NCBI RefSeq assembly: GCF_902168065.1
Contig: NZ_LR655690.1
Coordinates: 124,001-188,000 of the forward strand
DNA length: 64,000 nt
DNA from: Mycobacterium tilburgii
Lineage (GTDB): Bacteria; Actinomycetota; Actinomycetes; Mycobacteriales; Mycobacteriaceae
Direction: 5' to 3'
Below are positions 29,538 to 39,360 of this stretch, piece by piece (the first letter of the stretch is position 1; every line of letters starts with the position of its first letter). The notes under the pieces were generated by a model. That model saw nothing but the letters and a program-made list of their open reading frames with translations, was not told where the DNA came from and searched no databases. The position numbers were made by a program, and so were the translations under genes.

Positions 29538-30359
29538 TCAGTCCGACACGGACTCTCCGGCGCGCCGCAGAAGCGTGGCCGCGTGCTTGAGCACCGGAGA
29601 GTCCACCATCTGCCCCTCGAACGCGAACACGCCGCGCTCGTGCTGTGCCGCTGCCAGTACCCGGCGCGCCCAGTCCAACTTTTCCTCGGTAGGCCGAAAC
29701 GCCTTGCGCACCACGGCAACCTGGCTGGGGTGAATGCACACGGTCCCGGCGAATCCCAGGGCCACCGCGTCTTCGGCCTCGGCCCGAAGTCCCTCGAGAT
29801 CTGGGATATCCAGGTACACGGCGTCGAGCGCGACGCGACCGAACGCGTTCGCGGTGAGCAGCACCGTCGACCGCACGTGGCGAGCGACATCCCGGTACGA
29901 GCCGTCGGCCTTACGGCTGGAGCTGCCGTCGAGGGTGGCGACCAGATCCTCGGCCCCCCACATTAGTGCCACTGTGTTCTGCGCCGCGGCGATGTCGGCC
30001 GCGAAGACAGCACCGCGTGGCGTCTCCAGCAGCGCGATGACGTCCCGCGGCGCCAGGGCCGTCACCTGTGCCGCCGATTCGGTCTTGGACAGCATCACCG
30101 TGGTGTACGCGGTGCCGGCCAGTGCCTCGAGGTCGCGGGGGTACTCGGCGGTGTCGGCCGCGTTGATCCGGACCACGGTGCGCTCCGGGTCGACCGGGGT
30201 GTCCTGCAACGCCTTGCGGGCGCCGGGCTTGTCCGCTTCGGCGACACCGTCCTCGAGGTCGAGGATAACGACGTCGGCCGCGGCGGCCGCCTTCGCGTAG
30301 CGCTCGGGCCGATCGGCCGGGCAGAACAGCCACGCCGGGCCCGCGGCTTGCAGATTAAC
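29538..30359 (-). CDS. citE: CitE-like beta-malyl/citramalyl-CoA lyase family, start codon lost
   Basis: The coding frame of 273 codons from 30359 equals the length I recall for Rv2498c and is unbroken: [60 protein letters not shown] and [20 protein letters not shown] are all typical. The family cleaves acyl-CoA thioesters such as (R)-citramalyl- or beta-hydroxyacyl-CoA in leucine and itaconate metabolism. The first codon, however, is GTT (30359-30357) where GTG is expected. The same base change removes the maoC stop. The next in-frame start is TTG 30209, which would delete the first 50 residues including the LEDG metal-site segment. It is probably non-functional or poorly expressed despite a clean frame. 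Confidence 0.75.
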   Translation of the reverse strand, partial: VNLQAAGPAWLFCPADRPERYAKAAAAADVVILDLEDGVAEADKPGARKALQDTPVDPERTVVRINAADTAEYPRDLEALAGTAYTTVMLSKTESAAQVTALAPRDVIALLETPRGAVFAADIAAAQNTVALMWGAEDLVATLDGSSSRKADGSYRDVARHVRSTVLLTANAFGRVALDAVYLDIPDLEGLRAEAEDAVALGFAGTVCIHPSQVAVVRKAFRPTEEKLDWARRVLAAAQHERGVFAFEGQMVDSPVLKHAATLLRRAGESVSD

Positions 30360-30849
30360 TCGGCCTCCTGGCTGCTCGGGCGTTTCTGGACGAGCGTCGT
30401 TCGCACCACGCGGTCGACGATGTCTCCGTGCTGGTTGCGGCCGGTGTGCTCGAGGGTGACGATACCCTCCCCTGGCCGGCTCTTCGACTCGCGCTTACCG
30501 GTGCAGACGGTTTCCGCGTACAGGGTGTCGCCATGGAACACCGGCTTCGGGAAGGAGACCTCGGAGAAACCTAGATTGGCCACGATGGTGCCGAGCATCA
30601 ACTGCGACACCGACAACCCGACCAGCGTAGAGAGGGTGACGAGTTCACCAGCCGCTCGCCGCGAAAGACCGGCTGTTCGGCGACCCAGGCCGCGTCGAGG
30701 TGCAGCGACTGGGTGTTCATGGTCAGCGTGGTGAACAGCACATTGTCAGCCTCGGTGACGGTACGGCCCGGCCGGTGCAAATAGGTCGTGCCGATCTCGA
30801 ATTCCTCGAACCACAGGCCACGCTGCACAACGGACTTGCCTTCGCTCAT
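30356..30849 (-). pseudogene. MaoC-family enoyl-CoA hydratase (Rv2499c-like), frameshift and lost stop
   Basis: From ATG 30849 the reading is MSEGKSVVQRGLWFEEFEIG, then [20 protein letters not shown] (MaoC motif region) and [11 protein letters not shown] deletion of a few bases near 30640 shifts the frame. The rest ([57 protein letters not shown]) follows in another frame. The expected TGA overlapping the citE start reads TTA (30358-30356), so that frame runs on to 30095. The gene belonged to the branched-chain acyl-CoA degradation cluster. Its start overlaps the fadE19 stop (ATGA). Confidence 0.8.
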
Positions 30850-31490
30850 GACAAGCCCAGCGATCGCGCGTTCAGCTTCTTGCACTTCGGTGGTCCCTTC
30901 GCCGATTTCGAGGATCTTGCTGTCGCGGTAGTGCCGCGCCACCGGATACTCGTTCATGAAGCCGTACCCGCCGTGGATCTGGGTGGCGTCGCGGGCGTTG
31001 TCCATCGCGGCCTCCGAGGAGATCATCTTCGCGATCGCCGTATCCTTCTTGAAAGGCTTGCCCGCCAACATCTTTGCCGCGGCGTCATAGTAAGCGGTGC
31101 GGGCGACGTGGACGCGTGCCTCCATCCGTGCGATTTTGAAGCTGATCGCCTGGTAGGAACCGATCGGTTTGCCGAACGATTCGCGCTCCTTGGCGTACTT
31201 GACGCTTTCGTCCACGCACCCCTGCGCCACGCCGGTGGCCAGCGCGGCGATGGCGATGCGCCCCTCGTCGAGGATCGACCGGAAGTTCGCGTACCCGGTT
31301 CCCCGGGCTCCCAGCAGGTTTTCCTCGGAGACTCGGGCGTCGGCGACAGTCAGCGGATGGGTGTCCGAGGCGTTCCAGCCGACCTTGTTGTAGACCGGCT
31401 CGACGGTGAATCCCAGTGTGCCGTTGGGAACGATGATCGTGGAGATCTCCTTCTTGCTGTCGCCGACTGTGCCGGTGACGGCGGTGACGG
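30846..31490 (-). pseudogene. fadE19: fadE19 3' remnant, fused in frame to maoC
   Basis: Only the C-terminal half of an acyl-CoA dehydrogenase (Rv2500c-like) remains. It has EISTIIVPNGTLGFTVEPVY, NKVGWNASDTHPLTVADARV, IALATGVAQGCVDES-type helices and TQIHGGYGFMNEYPVARHYR. The 5' half, including the FAD-binding entry and active-site start, is deleted at about 31490, where an unrelated NTF2-like remnant begins. A one-base gain near 30885 (after EGTTEVQ) bypasses the natural TGA at 30848-30846, so the frame reads straight into maoC. The gene acted on branched-chain acyl-CoA (leucine pathway). Confidence 0.8.
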
Positions 31491-31494
31491 CCGT

Positions 31495-31665
31495 TCCTGT
31501 TGCTGGGACTGGCACCGACCGGCTCAACGCTGGAGGTGCCCGCCGTGGTCGTGGTGAGATTTCGCGGCGACCTGATGGCCAGCGAACGGCTCTACTGGGA
31601 CCAGGCGACGGTGCTGCGCCAGTTAGGCCTGATCGGCGAGGACCTGCCGGTTACCGACGTGCAGC
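31495..31665 (+). pseudogene. C-terminal remnant of an NTF2/SnoaL-like protein
   Basis: The segment LLGLAPTGSTLEVPAVVVVR, FRGDLMASERLYWDQATVLR and QLGLIGEDLPVTDVQ matches the C-terminal strand region of NTF2-like ester-cyclase-type proteins (compare the common pattern ...PTGRxVEVPxVxVVxFRDGKxxHEHIYWDQAxVLxQ...). Upstream it abuts the truncated fadE19. Downstream it is joined in frame to the TetR regulator. It is a relic left between two deletion joints. Confidence 0.6.
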
Positions 31666-32247
31666 CGGCTGAAATCCGGAGACTGCAACTGCTGGCCGCG
31701 GCCGAACATCTCTTCGCCGAGCGCGGGTTCCTCGCGGTCCGGCTCGAAGACATCGGAGAAGCGGCCGGGGTCAGTGGACCGGCCATCTATCGGCACTTCT
31801 CCAACAAGGAGTCGATGCTCGCCGAATTGCTCGTGGGGACCAGCGCCCGGCTGCTCGACGGGGCCCGGGAGGTGACCGAACGCAACAACGTCGCGATCGG
31901 CGCGCTGAACGGTTTGATCGAGTCTCATCTCGACTTCGCCTTCAGCGAACCGGATTTGATCCGCATCCAAGATCGCGATCTGGCGCACCTGCCCACGCCC
32001 GCAGAACGGCAGGTCCGCCGAGCACAGCGCCAGTATGTATGAGGTATGGGTCACGGTGCTGCGCGAGCTGAACCCGGCCCTGGCCGAAGCCGACGCGCGG
32101 GTGGCCGCGCACGCGGTGTTCGGGTTACTGAACTCGACGCCGCACAGCATCAAGCCCACCGAGAAGCCCGCCCGCGCGACGCGATCGCGCACCGTCACGC
32201 GGGCCATGACCGTCGCGGCGGTGGGGGCCGTAAGCCTGCGCGGCTGA
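31665..32247 (+). pseudogene. bkaR: bkaR-like TetR regulator (Rv2506-like), chimeric 5' end and frameshift
   Basis: The TetR DNA-binding domain is intact from RRLQLLAAAEHLFAERGFLA through VRLEDIGEAAGVSGPAIYRH to FSNKESMLAELLVG. The ligand domain begins DLIRIQDRDLAHLPTPAERQ. A one-base gain near 32039 creates TGA and shifts the remaining EVWVTVLRELNPALAEADAR and GLLNSTPHSIKPTEK to another frame. The 5' end is not the native start; the frame comes in from the NTF2-like remnant. Rv2506 (BkaR) represses the branched-chain keto-acid operon, most of which is missing here. Confidence 0.8.
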
Positions 32248-32316
32248 TCCGAGCGGGATCGAGTGAATCCCCGCCCAGCCGCCCGGCTTCGGTACCCTGC
32301 AATTTGTGAGGTGGAC

Positions 32317-33102
32317 ATGAACGATCCACGTCGACCCGACCGGTTCGGTCGCCCCGACGTGTGGTCCCAACCGACCGGGCCGATTGGCTCGCGGAATGCG
32401 CCACTCGCGGACCCGGCATACGCCGACCAAGCGCCCTACGCGCCCGCCTATGGCGGGTACGCGCCGCAGTGGGCCCCGGGTCGCAACAACACCAACCCCA
32501 CCGCGGAGCTGCCGGCGTACTGGCAGCAGGATCAGCCGCCGGGTGGCCTGCCATCCGAGGGCACGCTTCCGCCGCCACCGGACGGCCCGAGATCGCCACA
32601 CTGGTTGCTGATCGGCGCGGGCGCCGCGGTGATGCTCGTTGTCGCGCTGTTGATCGCGCTGGTCCTGACCAACGGCGCGATCAAGACTCAGACGGCGGTG
32701 CCGCCATTACCAGCCATGCCCGGATCGAGCGCACCCAGTCCCACACCGACGCCCTCAACGCGGACGTCACCGCGAACGCTGCTGCCGGCGCCGTCGCCGA
32801 GCGGCTCGGCCGGCCCGTCGGCCACCCCGGGCGCGATGCAGACCGTCGTCTACGACGTCAGCGGCGAAGGCCGCGCGATCAGCGTCACCTACTGGGACAC
32901 CGGCGACGTCATCCAGACCGAATTCAACGTCTCGTTGCCGTGGCGGAAACAGGTCAGCCTGTCCCAGTCTGCGGCGCATCCGGCCAGCGTCACGATCATC
33001 AACATCGGCCACAACGTAACCTGCACGGTCACCATCGACGGAGTCCAGGTGCGCCAGCGTGTCGGGGCCGGCATCACCGTCTGCGACTCCGCCGCTCGCT
33101 AG
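32317..33102 (+). CDS. Pro-rich membrane-anchored protein with MmpS-like C-terminus (Rv2507-like)
   Basis: From ATG 32317, preceded by GAGGTGG, the protein is 261 residues. The first 90 residues form a Pro/Tyr/Gln-rich cytoplasmic region (YAPAYGGYAPQWAPGRNNTN). One membrane span follows (WLLIGAGAAVMLVVALLIAL, about residues 95-118), then a Ser/Pro/Thr linker. The C-terminal domain (VVYDVSGEGRAISVTYWDTG, SVTIINIGHNVTCTVTIDGV) resembles MmpS periplasmic domains. The role is unknown. The frame is intact, and the TAG overlaps the convergent MFS gene's stop (CTAG). Confidence 0.8.
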   Translation: MNDPRRPDRFGRPDVWSQPTGPIGSRNAPLADPAYADQAPYAPAYGGYAPQWAPGRNNTNPTAELPAYWQQDQPPGGLPSEGTLPPPPDGPRSPHWLLIGAGAAVMLVVALLIALVLTNGAIKTQTAVPPLPAMPGSSAPSPTPTPSTRTSPRTLLPAPSPSGSAGPSATPGAMQTVVYDVSGEGRAISVTYWDTGDVIQTEFNVSLPWRKQVSLSQSAAHPASVTIINIGHNVTCTVTIDGVQVRQRVGAGITVCDSAAR

Positions 33103-34251
33103 AGCTGGTCGACGACCGAGACGTGCCGCGGCGGGACCCGGACCGCCAGCATCGCGAGCAATCCGGCGATCAGCACCAGTGAGATCCCGCCCAGCCCGAC
33201 GCGAACGGCGCCGAAGACGTCGACGAACACCGAGAACAGCCACGGCGCTAACGCGGCGGCTCGGCCCGTCATCGTGTAGAGGCCGAACGCCACCCCTTCC
33301 CTGCCGTTGCGTGGCCATCTGCAGCAGCAGGGCGCGCGCCAAGGACTGCGAACGGCCCGATGAACAGGCAAAGCGCCAACCCGCACACCCAGAAGGCGAT
33401 CGGCCCGGACAGCGCCATCATGGCGAGCGCCATGGCGATGATCGCCACCAGGGACCCGACGATGACCGGTTTGGATCCGAGCCGGTGATCGGCGAAGCCG
33501 CCGGCAACCGCGCCCACGGCCGCCACCACGCTGGCAGCGACACCGAAGATCAGGACGTTGGCTGGCGAGATGCCCCGTACACACTGACGCCCAGCACCGC
33601 ACCGAACGCAAATACCGCCGCCAGGCCGTCCCGGAACAGCGCGCGGCGCCCAGGAATGTAGACCAGATTGCGGTCGCGCTTCCACTCCGCCGAAATCTCG
33701 CTCCAAAGCTTGCGGTAACCGCCCAGCATGATCGTCGGTTGGTACACCTCGCCGGTGTCGGGCAGTCGATCGCACTGCCCAGGTAGCCCGACGCCCACCC
33801 CAAGTCGGAGATCCGGCCGGCTGTCTGCGGCATCGAGAGCTGACGCAACATCGCGTTGTACGGCACGCTGGCCAGATCACCGCAGGCCGCTGTGGCGCCC
33901 AGCAACGCCAAACCGGCCCAAAGGTAGACGGGGACGGGTCGTGGATCAGAAACATCGCGCCGGTCAGCGTGACCGCCATTCCGGTGAGCACGATGCGGTG
34001 ATGCCACCCACATGCCGACCAGTGGCGCCAGCACCGCGACCGTGAGCCCGGCTGTCGCCCCGGTCCGCCCTAGCCAGCTTTCCGGCGTCGTCTTGCCGGG
34101 CAAGCTCTCCCCCGCGCTGCTGGTCAGGTAGACAGAGCAAGACGAACGTCACGACGATCACGTTCAGGCCGGTCGATCCGCAGTCCCACAGCGCCCACGC
34201 CACCACCCGGGATCGCTCGATCATGCTCGTGCCCGGCTGTGGTTGGCCCAT
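33099..34251 (-). pseudogene. Major facilitator superfamily transporter (Rv2508c-like), frameshifted
   Basis: The start at ATG 34251 reads MGQPQPGTSMIERSRVVAWA, then LWDCGSTGLNVIVVTFVLL. Shifts near 34110, 33920, 33780, 33570 and 33340 separate the remaining membrane segments: VYLWAGLALLGATAACGDLA, SVPYNAMLRQLSMPQTAGRI and VGLGGISLVLIAGLLAMLAV. The natural end HVSVVDQL lies at 33099. Rv2508c is a putative transporter of unknown substrate. No full-length protein can be made. Confidence 0.8.
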
Positions 34252-34352
34252 GCCCGGCAATCTAATTTGTTGGGCCGACAAGCCGGCGCGCGGGCGTGCC
34301 CCTGCTGTGGTCGTTGTCGGGCAAAGTCCGACGGCTGTCTACGATTGGCGGC

Positions 34353-35159
34353 ATGCCGGTTCCCGCTCCCAGCCCATATGCGCGCGTCGTTGTCACCGGA
34401 GCTTCGCAGAACATCGGTGAAGCGCTGGCAGCCCAATTGGCCGCGCGCGGACACAACCTGATCGTCACCGCGCGGCGCGAAGAACTGCTCAACGCCCTCG
34501 CCGCACGACTGGCCGAGAAGTACGGCGTCATCGTGGAAGTGCGCGCCGCCGACCTCGCCGACCCCACCGAACGAGCCAAACTGTGTGACGAGTTGGCGGG
34601 CCGCAACATCTCGATTCTGTGCGCCAACGCGGGGACCGGAACGTTCGGTCCGGTGTCCGGGCTGGACCCGGCCAGCGAAAAGGCCCAGGTGCAGCTGAAT
34701 GCCGTAGCGGTGCACGACCTTACGCTGGCCGTGCTGCCGGGCATGGTCGAGCGCGGGGCAGGCGGCATCCTGATTTCCGGTTCGACGGCGGGCAATTCGC
34801 CGATTCCCTACAACGCGACGTACGCGGCCTCGAAGGCGTTCGTCAACACGTTCAGCGAGTCGTTGCGCGGCGAACTGCGTCGCTCGGGTGTGCACGTCAC
34901 GCTGCTGGCGCCCGGGCCGGTGCGCACCGATCTGCCCGACGAGACCGAACGGTCCCTGGTCGAACGGCTGGTGCCCGACTTTCTGTGGATCTCGACCGAA
35001 CACACCGCGCGGGCCTCACTGAATGCGTTGGAGCGCAACAAGACGCGCGTGGTTCCGGGGTTGACGTCGAAAGTGATGTCGGTGGGCAGCGGGTATGCGC
35101 CCCGCGCGATCGTCGCGCCGATCGTCGGCAGCTTCTACAAAAAGCTGGGTGGCAGCTGA
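34353..35159 (+). CDS. cmrA: Short-chain dehydrogenase Rv2509 type, mycolate (beta-keto) reductase CmrA-like
   Basis: A 268-residue SDR. The cofactor motif is VVVTGASQNIGEALAAQLAA (TGxxxxIG form), with the NAG motif in ILCANAGTGTF. The catalytic Ser is in LISGSTAGN, and the Tyr and Lys are in YNATYAASKAFVNTFSESLR. Rv2509 is known to reduce the beta-keto group of newly condensed mycolates, giving mature mycolic acids, which makes retention in a decaying genome sensible. The start ATG 34353 matches the family. The frame is intact between two pseudogenes. Confidence 0.85.
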   Translation: MPVPAPSPYARVVVTGASQNIGEALAAQLAARGHNLIVTARREELLNALAARLAEKYGVIVEVRAADLADPTERAKLCDELAGRNISILCANAGTGTFGPVSGLDPASEKAQVQLNAVAVHDLTLAVLPGMVERGAGGILISGSTAGNSPIPYNATYAASKAFVNTFSESLRGELRRSGVHVTLLAPGPVRTDLPDETERSLVERLVPDFLWISTEHTARASLNALERNKTRVVPGLTSKVMSVGSGYAPRAIVAPIVGSFYKKLGGS

Positions 35160-35162
35160 CGC

Positions 35163-36466
35163 TTACTTGCGGCGCCGGCCGAGTGCCGAAGATGCTCTTG
35201 ACCGCTTCGCGTATCGCGGTGTTGATAACGCTTTTGACGGTCGGGTCCTTCAGCAATTCCTCCCACATGGCCGGGCCCTTGAGTTCGTAGGCGCCGGCAT
35301 CGGGGGATGTCGACGTCGGTCAGCGGCGCCGGGGTGTCGGGTTCGGTGCGTTCCGTCACGTTGGCGGTTTGGGGGCACTCTGGCAGTTTCGGGCTGCAGC
35401 ACCGTCTGGCCGTACTTCTCCTGCAGCGGACTGGCTTTCACCATCGCGGCCATGGCCTGGGCGTCGATGGCGGCCATCAGCGACCGCGGCACCCGCATAC
35501 GGGTCCACGCGACCGGCGTCGGCGCCCCCTTCTCGGAGAGCACCGTGACCACGGCCTCACCGATCCCCAGCGATGTCAACGCCGATTCCAGGTCGTAGAC
35601 ATCGATTTTCGGGTAGGTGCGGACGGTCCTGGAGAGCGCCTTCTGGTCGTCGGTGGTGAACGCACGCAGGGAGTGCTGGACTCGGGCGCCCAACTGGGAG
35701 AGCACATCGTTGGGCAGGTACGTGGGCAACTGGGTGCAGAAGAACGCCCGACGCCCCTTGGAGCGGATCGGCTTGACGGTCTGTTCGACCTGTTCGAGGA
35801 ACGCCTTCGACGCGTCGGTGAACAACAGGTGGGCCTCTTCGAAGAAGAACACCAGCGTCGGCTTGTCGACGTCGCCGACCTCGGGCAACACGGTGAACAG
35901 GTCCGCCAGCACCCACATCAGAAAGGTGGAAAAGATCACCGGGCACAACGCCTGACCGCTGAACTCGAGCAGAGAGATGATCCCCCGGCCCTGATCATCG
36001 ACAAGCAGCAGATCGCGCGGGTCGAGCTTCGGTTCGCCGAAGAACGTGTCCCCGCCCTCGGATTCGAGATTCACCAGGGCCCGCAGGATGACGCCCGCAG
36101 TGGTCGACGACACTCCGCCAAGGGACTTGAGATCTCATCGCCGGTGTCCTTGGCTCGCGCCGCGGTCTTGTCGTTGGCCTCCCCGAGGCGGGACAGGCCC
36201 GACAGATCGCCCTTCACGTCGGCCATCAACACCGGCACCCCCGCGGCGCTGAGCTGTTCGGCAATCAGCTGCAGGTTCTTGGTCTTACCGGTTGCCCGTC
36301 GCCCCGGCCACTAAACCGTGCCTGTTGATGGTGGCGAGTGGGATGCGGATCTGTGCCGTGGGGTCGGCGGCGCCGTCGAGACCACCGTGCCGAGTTCCAG
36401 CGCCTGGACGGCGTAACCGCTCGCAATCCGCTGAGCCGCCCCGTCCGCCGCCGATTCGGTTTTCAT
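35163..36466 (-). pseudogene. HerA-like DUF853 ATPase (Rv2510c-like), frameshifted
   Basis: The start [20 protein letters not shown] is at 36466. A shift near 36385 leads to [20 protein letters not shown] further shift at the Walker A Lys (about 36290) gives [20 protein letters not shown] and MADVKGDLSGLSRLGEANDK. Another near 36125 leads to the long open part STTAGVILRALVNLESEGGD, KPTLVFFFEEAHLLFTDASK and FFCTQLPTYLPNDVLSQLGA. Shifts near 35380 and 35180 precede the end (PTVKSVINTAIREAVKSIFG, stop TAA 35165-35163). The protein is a predicted FtsK/HerA-type ATPase of unknown role. The ATP-binding Lys codon lies at a frame break. Confidence 0.85.
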
Positions 36467-36570
36467 CGCGTCCCACCCTCTCCCCTGAGAATTGCAAAGT
36501 CCAGCAATGCTCACACTACTTGCCAGGGTGCGGCGGGGGCAGGGCCTTACGTGGGCATACGCTGAGCGCT

Positions 36571-37218
36571 GTGCGCGACGAATTGGTGTGGATCGACTGC
36601 GAAATGACCGGGTTGGATCTGCAGTGGGACAAGTTGATCGAGATCGCAGCTCTGGTCACGGATGCTGATCTGAACATTCTCGGCGACGGTATCGACGTGG
36701 TGATCCACGCCGACGATGCGGCGTTGTCGTCGATGATCGACGTCGTCACGGAGATGCACACCCGCTCCGGGCTGATCGACGAGGTGCGGGCGTCCACCGT
36801 CGACGTCGCCACCGCGGAGGCGATGGTGCTGGATTACATCGGCGAGCACATCAAGCAGCCCAAAACGGCGCCGTTGGCCGGCAACTCGATCGCTACTGAC
36901 CGCTCGTTCATCGCGCGCGACATGCCCGCCCTGGACTCGTTTCTGCACTACCGAATGATCGACGTCAGCTCGATCAAGGAACTGTGCCGCCGCTGGTACC
37001 CTCGCATCTACTACGGCCAACCCGCCAAGGGGCTTGCCCACCGGGCGCACGCCGACATCCGGGAGTCGATCCGCGAGCTGCAGTTCTATCGGCGCACCGC
37101 GTTCGTACCCCTGCCGGGGCCGTCTACCAGCGAAATTGCGGCGGTGGCCACCGATCTGGGGGATGGACAGGACGCTTCGCAGCCAATTGATTCGGCCGTC
37201 GAGCCACATAACCGCTAA
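36571..37218 (+). CDS. orn: Oligoribonuclease
   Basis: A 215-residue DEDDh 3'-5' exonuclease (Rv2511) starting at GTG 36571. Exo I is [20 protein letters not shown] (Asp and Glu). Exo II is in the region [20 protein letters not shown] (Asp), and Exo III is [20 protein letters not shown] (His and Asp). It degrades 2-5 nt RNA, including pGpG, to mononucleotides and is usually essential in actinobacteria. The stop lies 45 bp upstream of tRNA-His, as in M. tuberculosis. The frame is intact. The upstream gene on the other strand is dead. Confidence 0.96.
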   Translation: MRDELVWIDCEMTGLDLQWDKLIEIAALVTDADLNILGDGIDVVIHADDAALSSMIDVVTEMHTRSGLIDEVRASTVDVATAEAMVLDYIGEHIKQPKTAPLAGNSIATDRSFIARDMPALDSFLHYRMIDVSSIKELCRRWYPRIYYGQPAKGLAHRAHADIRESIRELQFYRRTAFVPLPGPSTSEIAAVATDLGDGQDASQPIDSAVEPHNR

Positions 37219-37263
37219 GATTGACAGCTGCTGCTTGTTAGGCTCCGGCCGGCGGCAGCCATG

Positions 37264-37339
37264 GTGGGTGTAGTTCAGTTGGTAGAGCGTCAGGTTGTGG
37301 TCCTGAATGTCGCGGGTTCGAGTCCCGTCACTCACCCCA
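37264..37339 (+). tRNA. hisT: tRNA-His (anticodon GTG)
   Basis: A cloverleaf with acceptor GTGGGTG/CACTCAC, D stem GTTC/GAGC, anticodon stem-loop TCAGG-TTGTGGT-CCTGA and T arm GCGGG-TTCGAGT-CCCGT. The extra G at 37263 can pair with C73 at 37336, as required for histidine identity. CCA is encoded at 37337-37339. It follows orn, as in M. tuberculosis. Confidence 0.97.
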
Positions 37340-37564
37340 CTAAGTCGCACCGCTACCTATCCGAATACAGGTGGGGCCGTGTTGATTTCACGGTCAATGC
37401 GGCGGGGTGTGCACGGTATCAGTCGTCGCCGTGTCCGGGAAGAACAGAACATTTGACCGCTGCTGCATCGCCGTGACGGCGCTGGCGGACCCCGAATTGC
37501 CGACCGCCGCTTTCGCACCGTTGCGTCGCGTACTATCGCGAGATTACTTAGCTACGGAGTGGTC

Positions 37565-37678
37565 ATGTCTGGTCTGAAGTGCAAAGTCGTCCTTGCCCTG
37601 GTGCTTGCGTTCACAGCCCCCGCCGCGTCGGGCTGCACGTTCACGGTCGTCTGCGAACCCCTGTTCGTCTGCGCGTAG
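37565..37678 (+). CDS. Tiny putative lipoprotein/secreted peptide (37 residues)
   Basis: ATG 37565 opens a frame MSGLKCKVVLALVLAFTAPA, continuing ASGCTFTVVCEPLFVCA and a TAG at 37676. It has a basic N-terminus, a hydrophobic core of about 12 residues and a lipobox-like AASGC. A short Cys-containing tail follows. There is no obvious ribosome-binding site beyond weak purines. It sits between tRNA-His and ldtB with no other gene. It may be a real small exported peptide or a chance frame. Confidence 0.4.
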   Translation: MSGLKCKVVLALVLAFTAPAASGCTFTVVCEPLFVCA

Positions 37679-37749
37679 CCACCTACCCGCGCGGCTCGGG
37701 CACTGGCCCGGCGTAATCCCCTGCGCCGCAACTAGGCTCTGCGACACCA

Positions 37750-38961
37750 TCAGGTGTCGGCGTTGCCGGCTTTCCACTGCTGCCAGGGAATGTTCCAATC
37801 ACCAAGGCCCTCGTCGCCGGGAAGGGTCGGCCCGACGGTGTTGACGACCACGACGATGTCCCCGCTCTTGCTGTGGTCGTAGAACCACTGGGCGTTGCTC
37901 GGGCTCACGTTCAGGCAGCCGTGGCTGGTGTTGGTGTGACCTTGTGCACCGACGGACCAGGGCGCGGAGTGGACGAAGACGCCGCTGTAGGACATCTGCG
38001 TGGCCCAGTCCACCTCGGTGCGATATCCGTTGGACGAATTGACCGGAACGCCGTAGGTCGACGAGTCCATGATGATGTGCCGATACCGGCCGCCGATGAT
38101 GTACACGCCGTTGGCCGTCGGGGTGCTGTCCTTGCCCATCGATGTCGGCATGGTCTTCACGACCTCACCGTTGACCCGAACGGTCACCATCTTGGTGGTG
38201 TCGTCGGCGGTCGAGATCACCTCGTCGCCGACGGTGAAGTGGGTCTTGACGTTGTCCTCGCCAAACATCCCGTCGCCCAAATCCACGCCGTAGGTGTTGA
38301 CCGCCACATCGACACTCGTGCCGGGCTTCCAGAAATGCTCTGGACGCCAACGGACTTCGCGGTTGTTCAGCCAGTAGAAAGCACCCTCCACGGGCGGGTT
38401 GGTGGTGATTTTGATCGCCTTCTGCGCCGCGGCGCGGTTTGCGATGTTCTCGTCGAACCGGATGGCCACCGGCTCACCCACGCCGACGACCTCGCCGTCG
38501 CCCGGGGCGACGTAGGGCATCGTCAGGTGCGCGGGCGAACTCGTCGAGAATGTCATCTGCCGGCTGGCCGCGCCGCCCAATCCGAGCGCCTTGACGGTCA
38601 GCGTGTAGCGGCGGTTGTAGCCGAGTTGCTCGGTGGTCGACCAATGCAACCCGTCGGGGCTGAGTTGGCCGTTGATGGTCCGGCCGTTGTCGTTGACCAT
38701 CGTGACCGACCCCAGCACGCCGTCGCCGACACTCACCGTCACGGGTGCGTCGACGGTGACGCCCACGGCTCCGTCGGACACCGAGGCGGTTAGCTTGGGG
38801 ACGAGTAGGTCGGCAAACGGGGTGCCCTTGTCGAAGATGACCTTTGCGGGCGCTGCGGTATGGCCGCTACTGCAGGCCGCAGCGAGCTTAGCAAACATAA
38901 CTATGGCGATGGCCATCCACGATTGTCGTCTTCGCAAAGGATTCATCAAGTGACCTTTCAC
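37750..38961 (-). CDS. ldtB: L,D-transpeptidase 2 (LdtMt2 type)
   Basis: A 403-residue lipoprotein-like precursor with a leader [16 protein letters not shown], whose Cys is a likely lipidation site. Two Ig-like domains follow ([40 protein letters not shown]), then a YkuD catalytic domain. The active site is [19 protein letters not shown] with nucleophile Cys349. The flap segment [20 protein letters not shown] is intact. It forms 3-3 peptidoglycan cross-links outside the membrane, as Rv2518c does, and is a target of carbapenems. An alternative start, MNPLRR, lies five codons in. No lesion. Confidence 0.95.
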   Translation of the reverse strand: MKGHLMNPLRRRQSWMAIAIVMFAKLAAACSSGHTAAPAKVIFDKGTPFADLLVPKLTASVSDGAVGVTVDAPVTVSVGDGVLGSVTMVNDNGRTINGQLSPDGLHWSTTEQLGYNRRYTLTVKALGLGGAASRQMTFSTSSPAHLTMPYVAPGDGEVVGVGEPVAIRFDENIANRAAAQKAIKITTNPPVEGAFYWLNNREVRWRPEHFWKPGTSVDVAVNTYGVDLGDGMFGEDNVKTHFTVGDEVISTADDTTKMVTVRVNGEVVKTMPTSMGKDSTPTANGVYIIGGRYRHIIMDSSTYGVPVNSSNGYRTEVDWATQMSYSGVFVHSAPWSVGAQGHTNTSHGCLNVSPSNAQWFYDHSKSGDIVVVVNTVGPTLPGDEGLGDWNIPWQQWKAGNADT

Positions 38962-39287
38962 ATCATCCTGTAACGTCCGGTCACCGCTGACCCTGCTTGG
39001 TTGTCAACATTCTAATGGCTTTTTCGCCACCCTTACGCCGCCTTCGATGAGTTGCGGGGTAGGGTGTCGCCGCCGCGAATCCACACCGGTCGGCCAGCGG
39101 GAGCGCGCCGCGTCACGGCCGCCAACTCGCCGGCGCCGATCCCGAAAGTCGCCCGTTGACCCATCGGTGCGCCCCGGCGCAACGTTTATGAATGCCCGGG
39201 GCCCCGCCGGTTACCCTGGAAGGGATCCGGGATTTCGTACTGCGGCCGAACGCCTGTTATTGTCGCAAAGCGGTCTGGATAACCGAC
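38962..39287 (+). other. Intergenic region between ldtB and tRNA-Lys
   Basis: 326 bp without a credible gene. It should hold the ldtB promoter (minus strand) and the tRNA-Lys promoter (plus strand). No clear repeat or RNA structure was recognised. Confidence 0.4.

Positions 39288-39360
<73 letters not shown>

Noticed and set aside
30598-31527. 309-codon frame as a real fadE19-maoC fusion protein
   Set aside because: The fusion depends on an indel that skips the fadE19 stop and ends at a second indel within maoC. Both enzymes lack essential parts.
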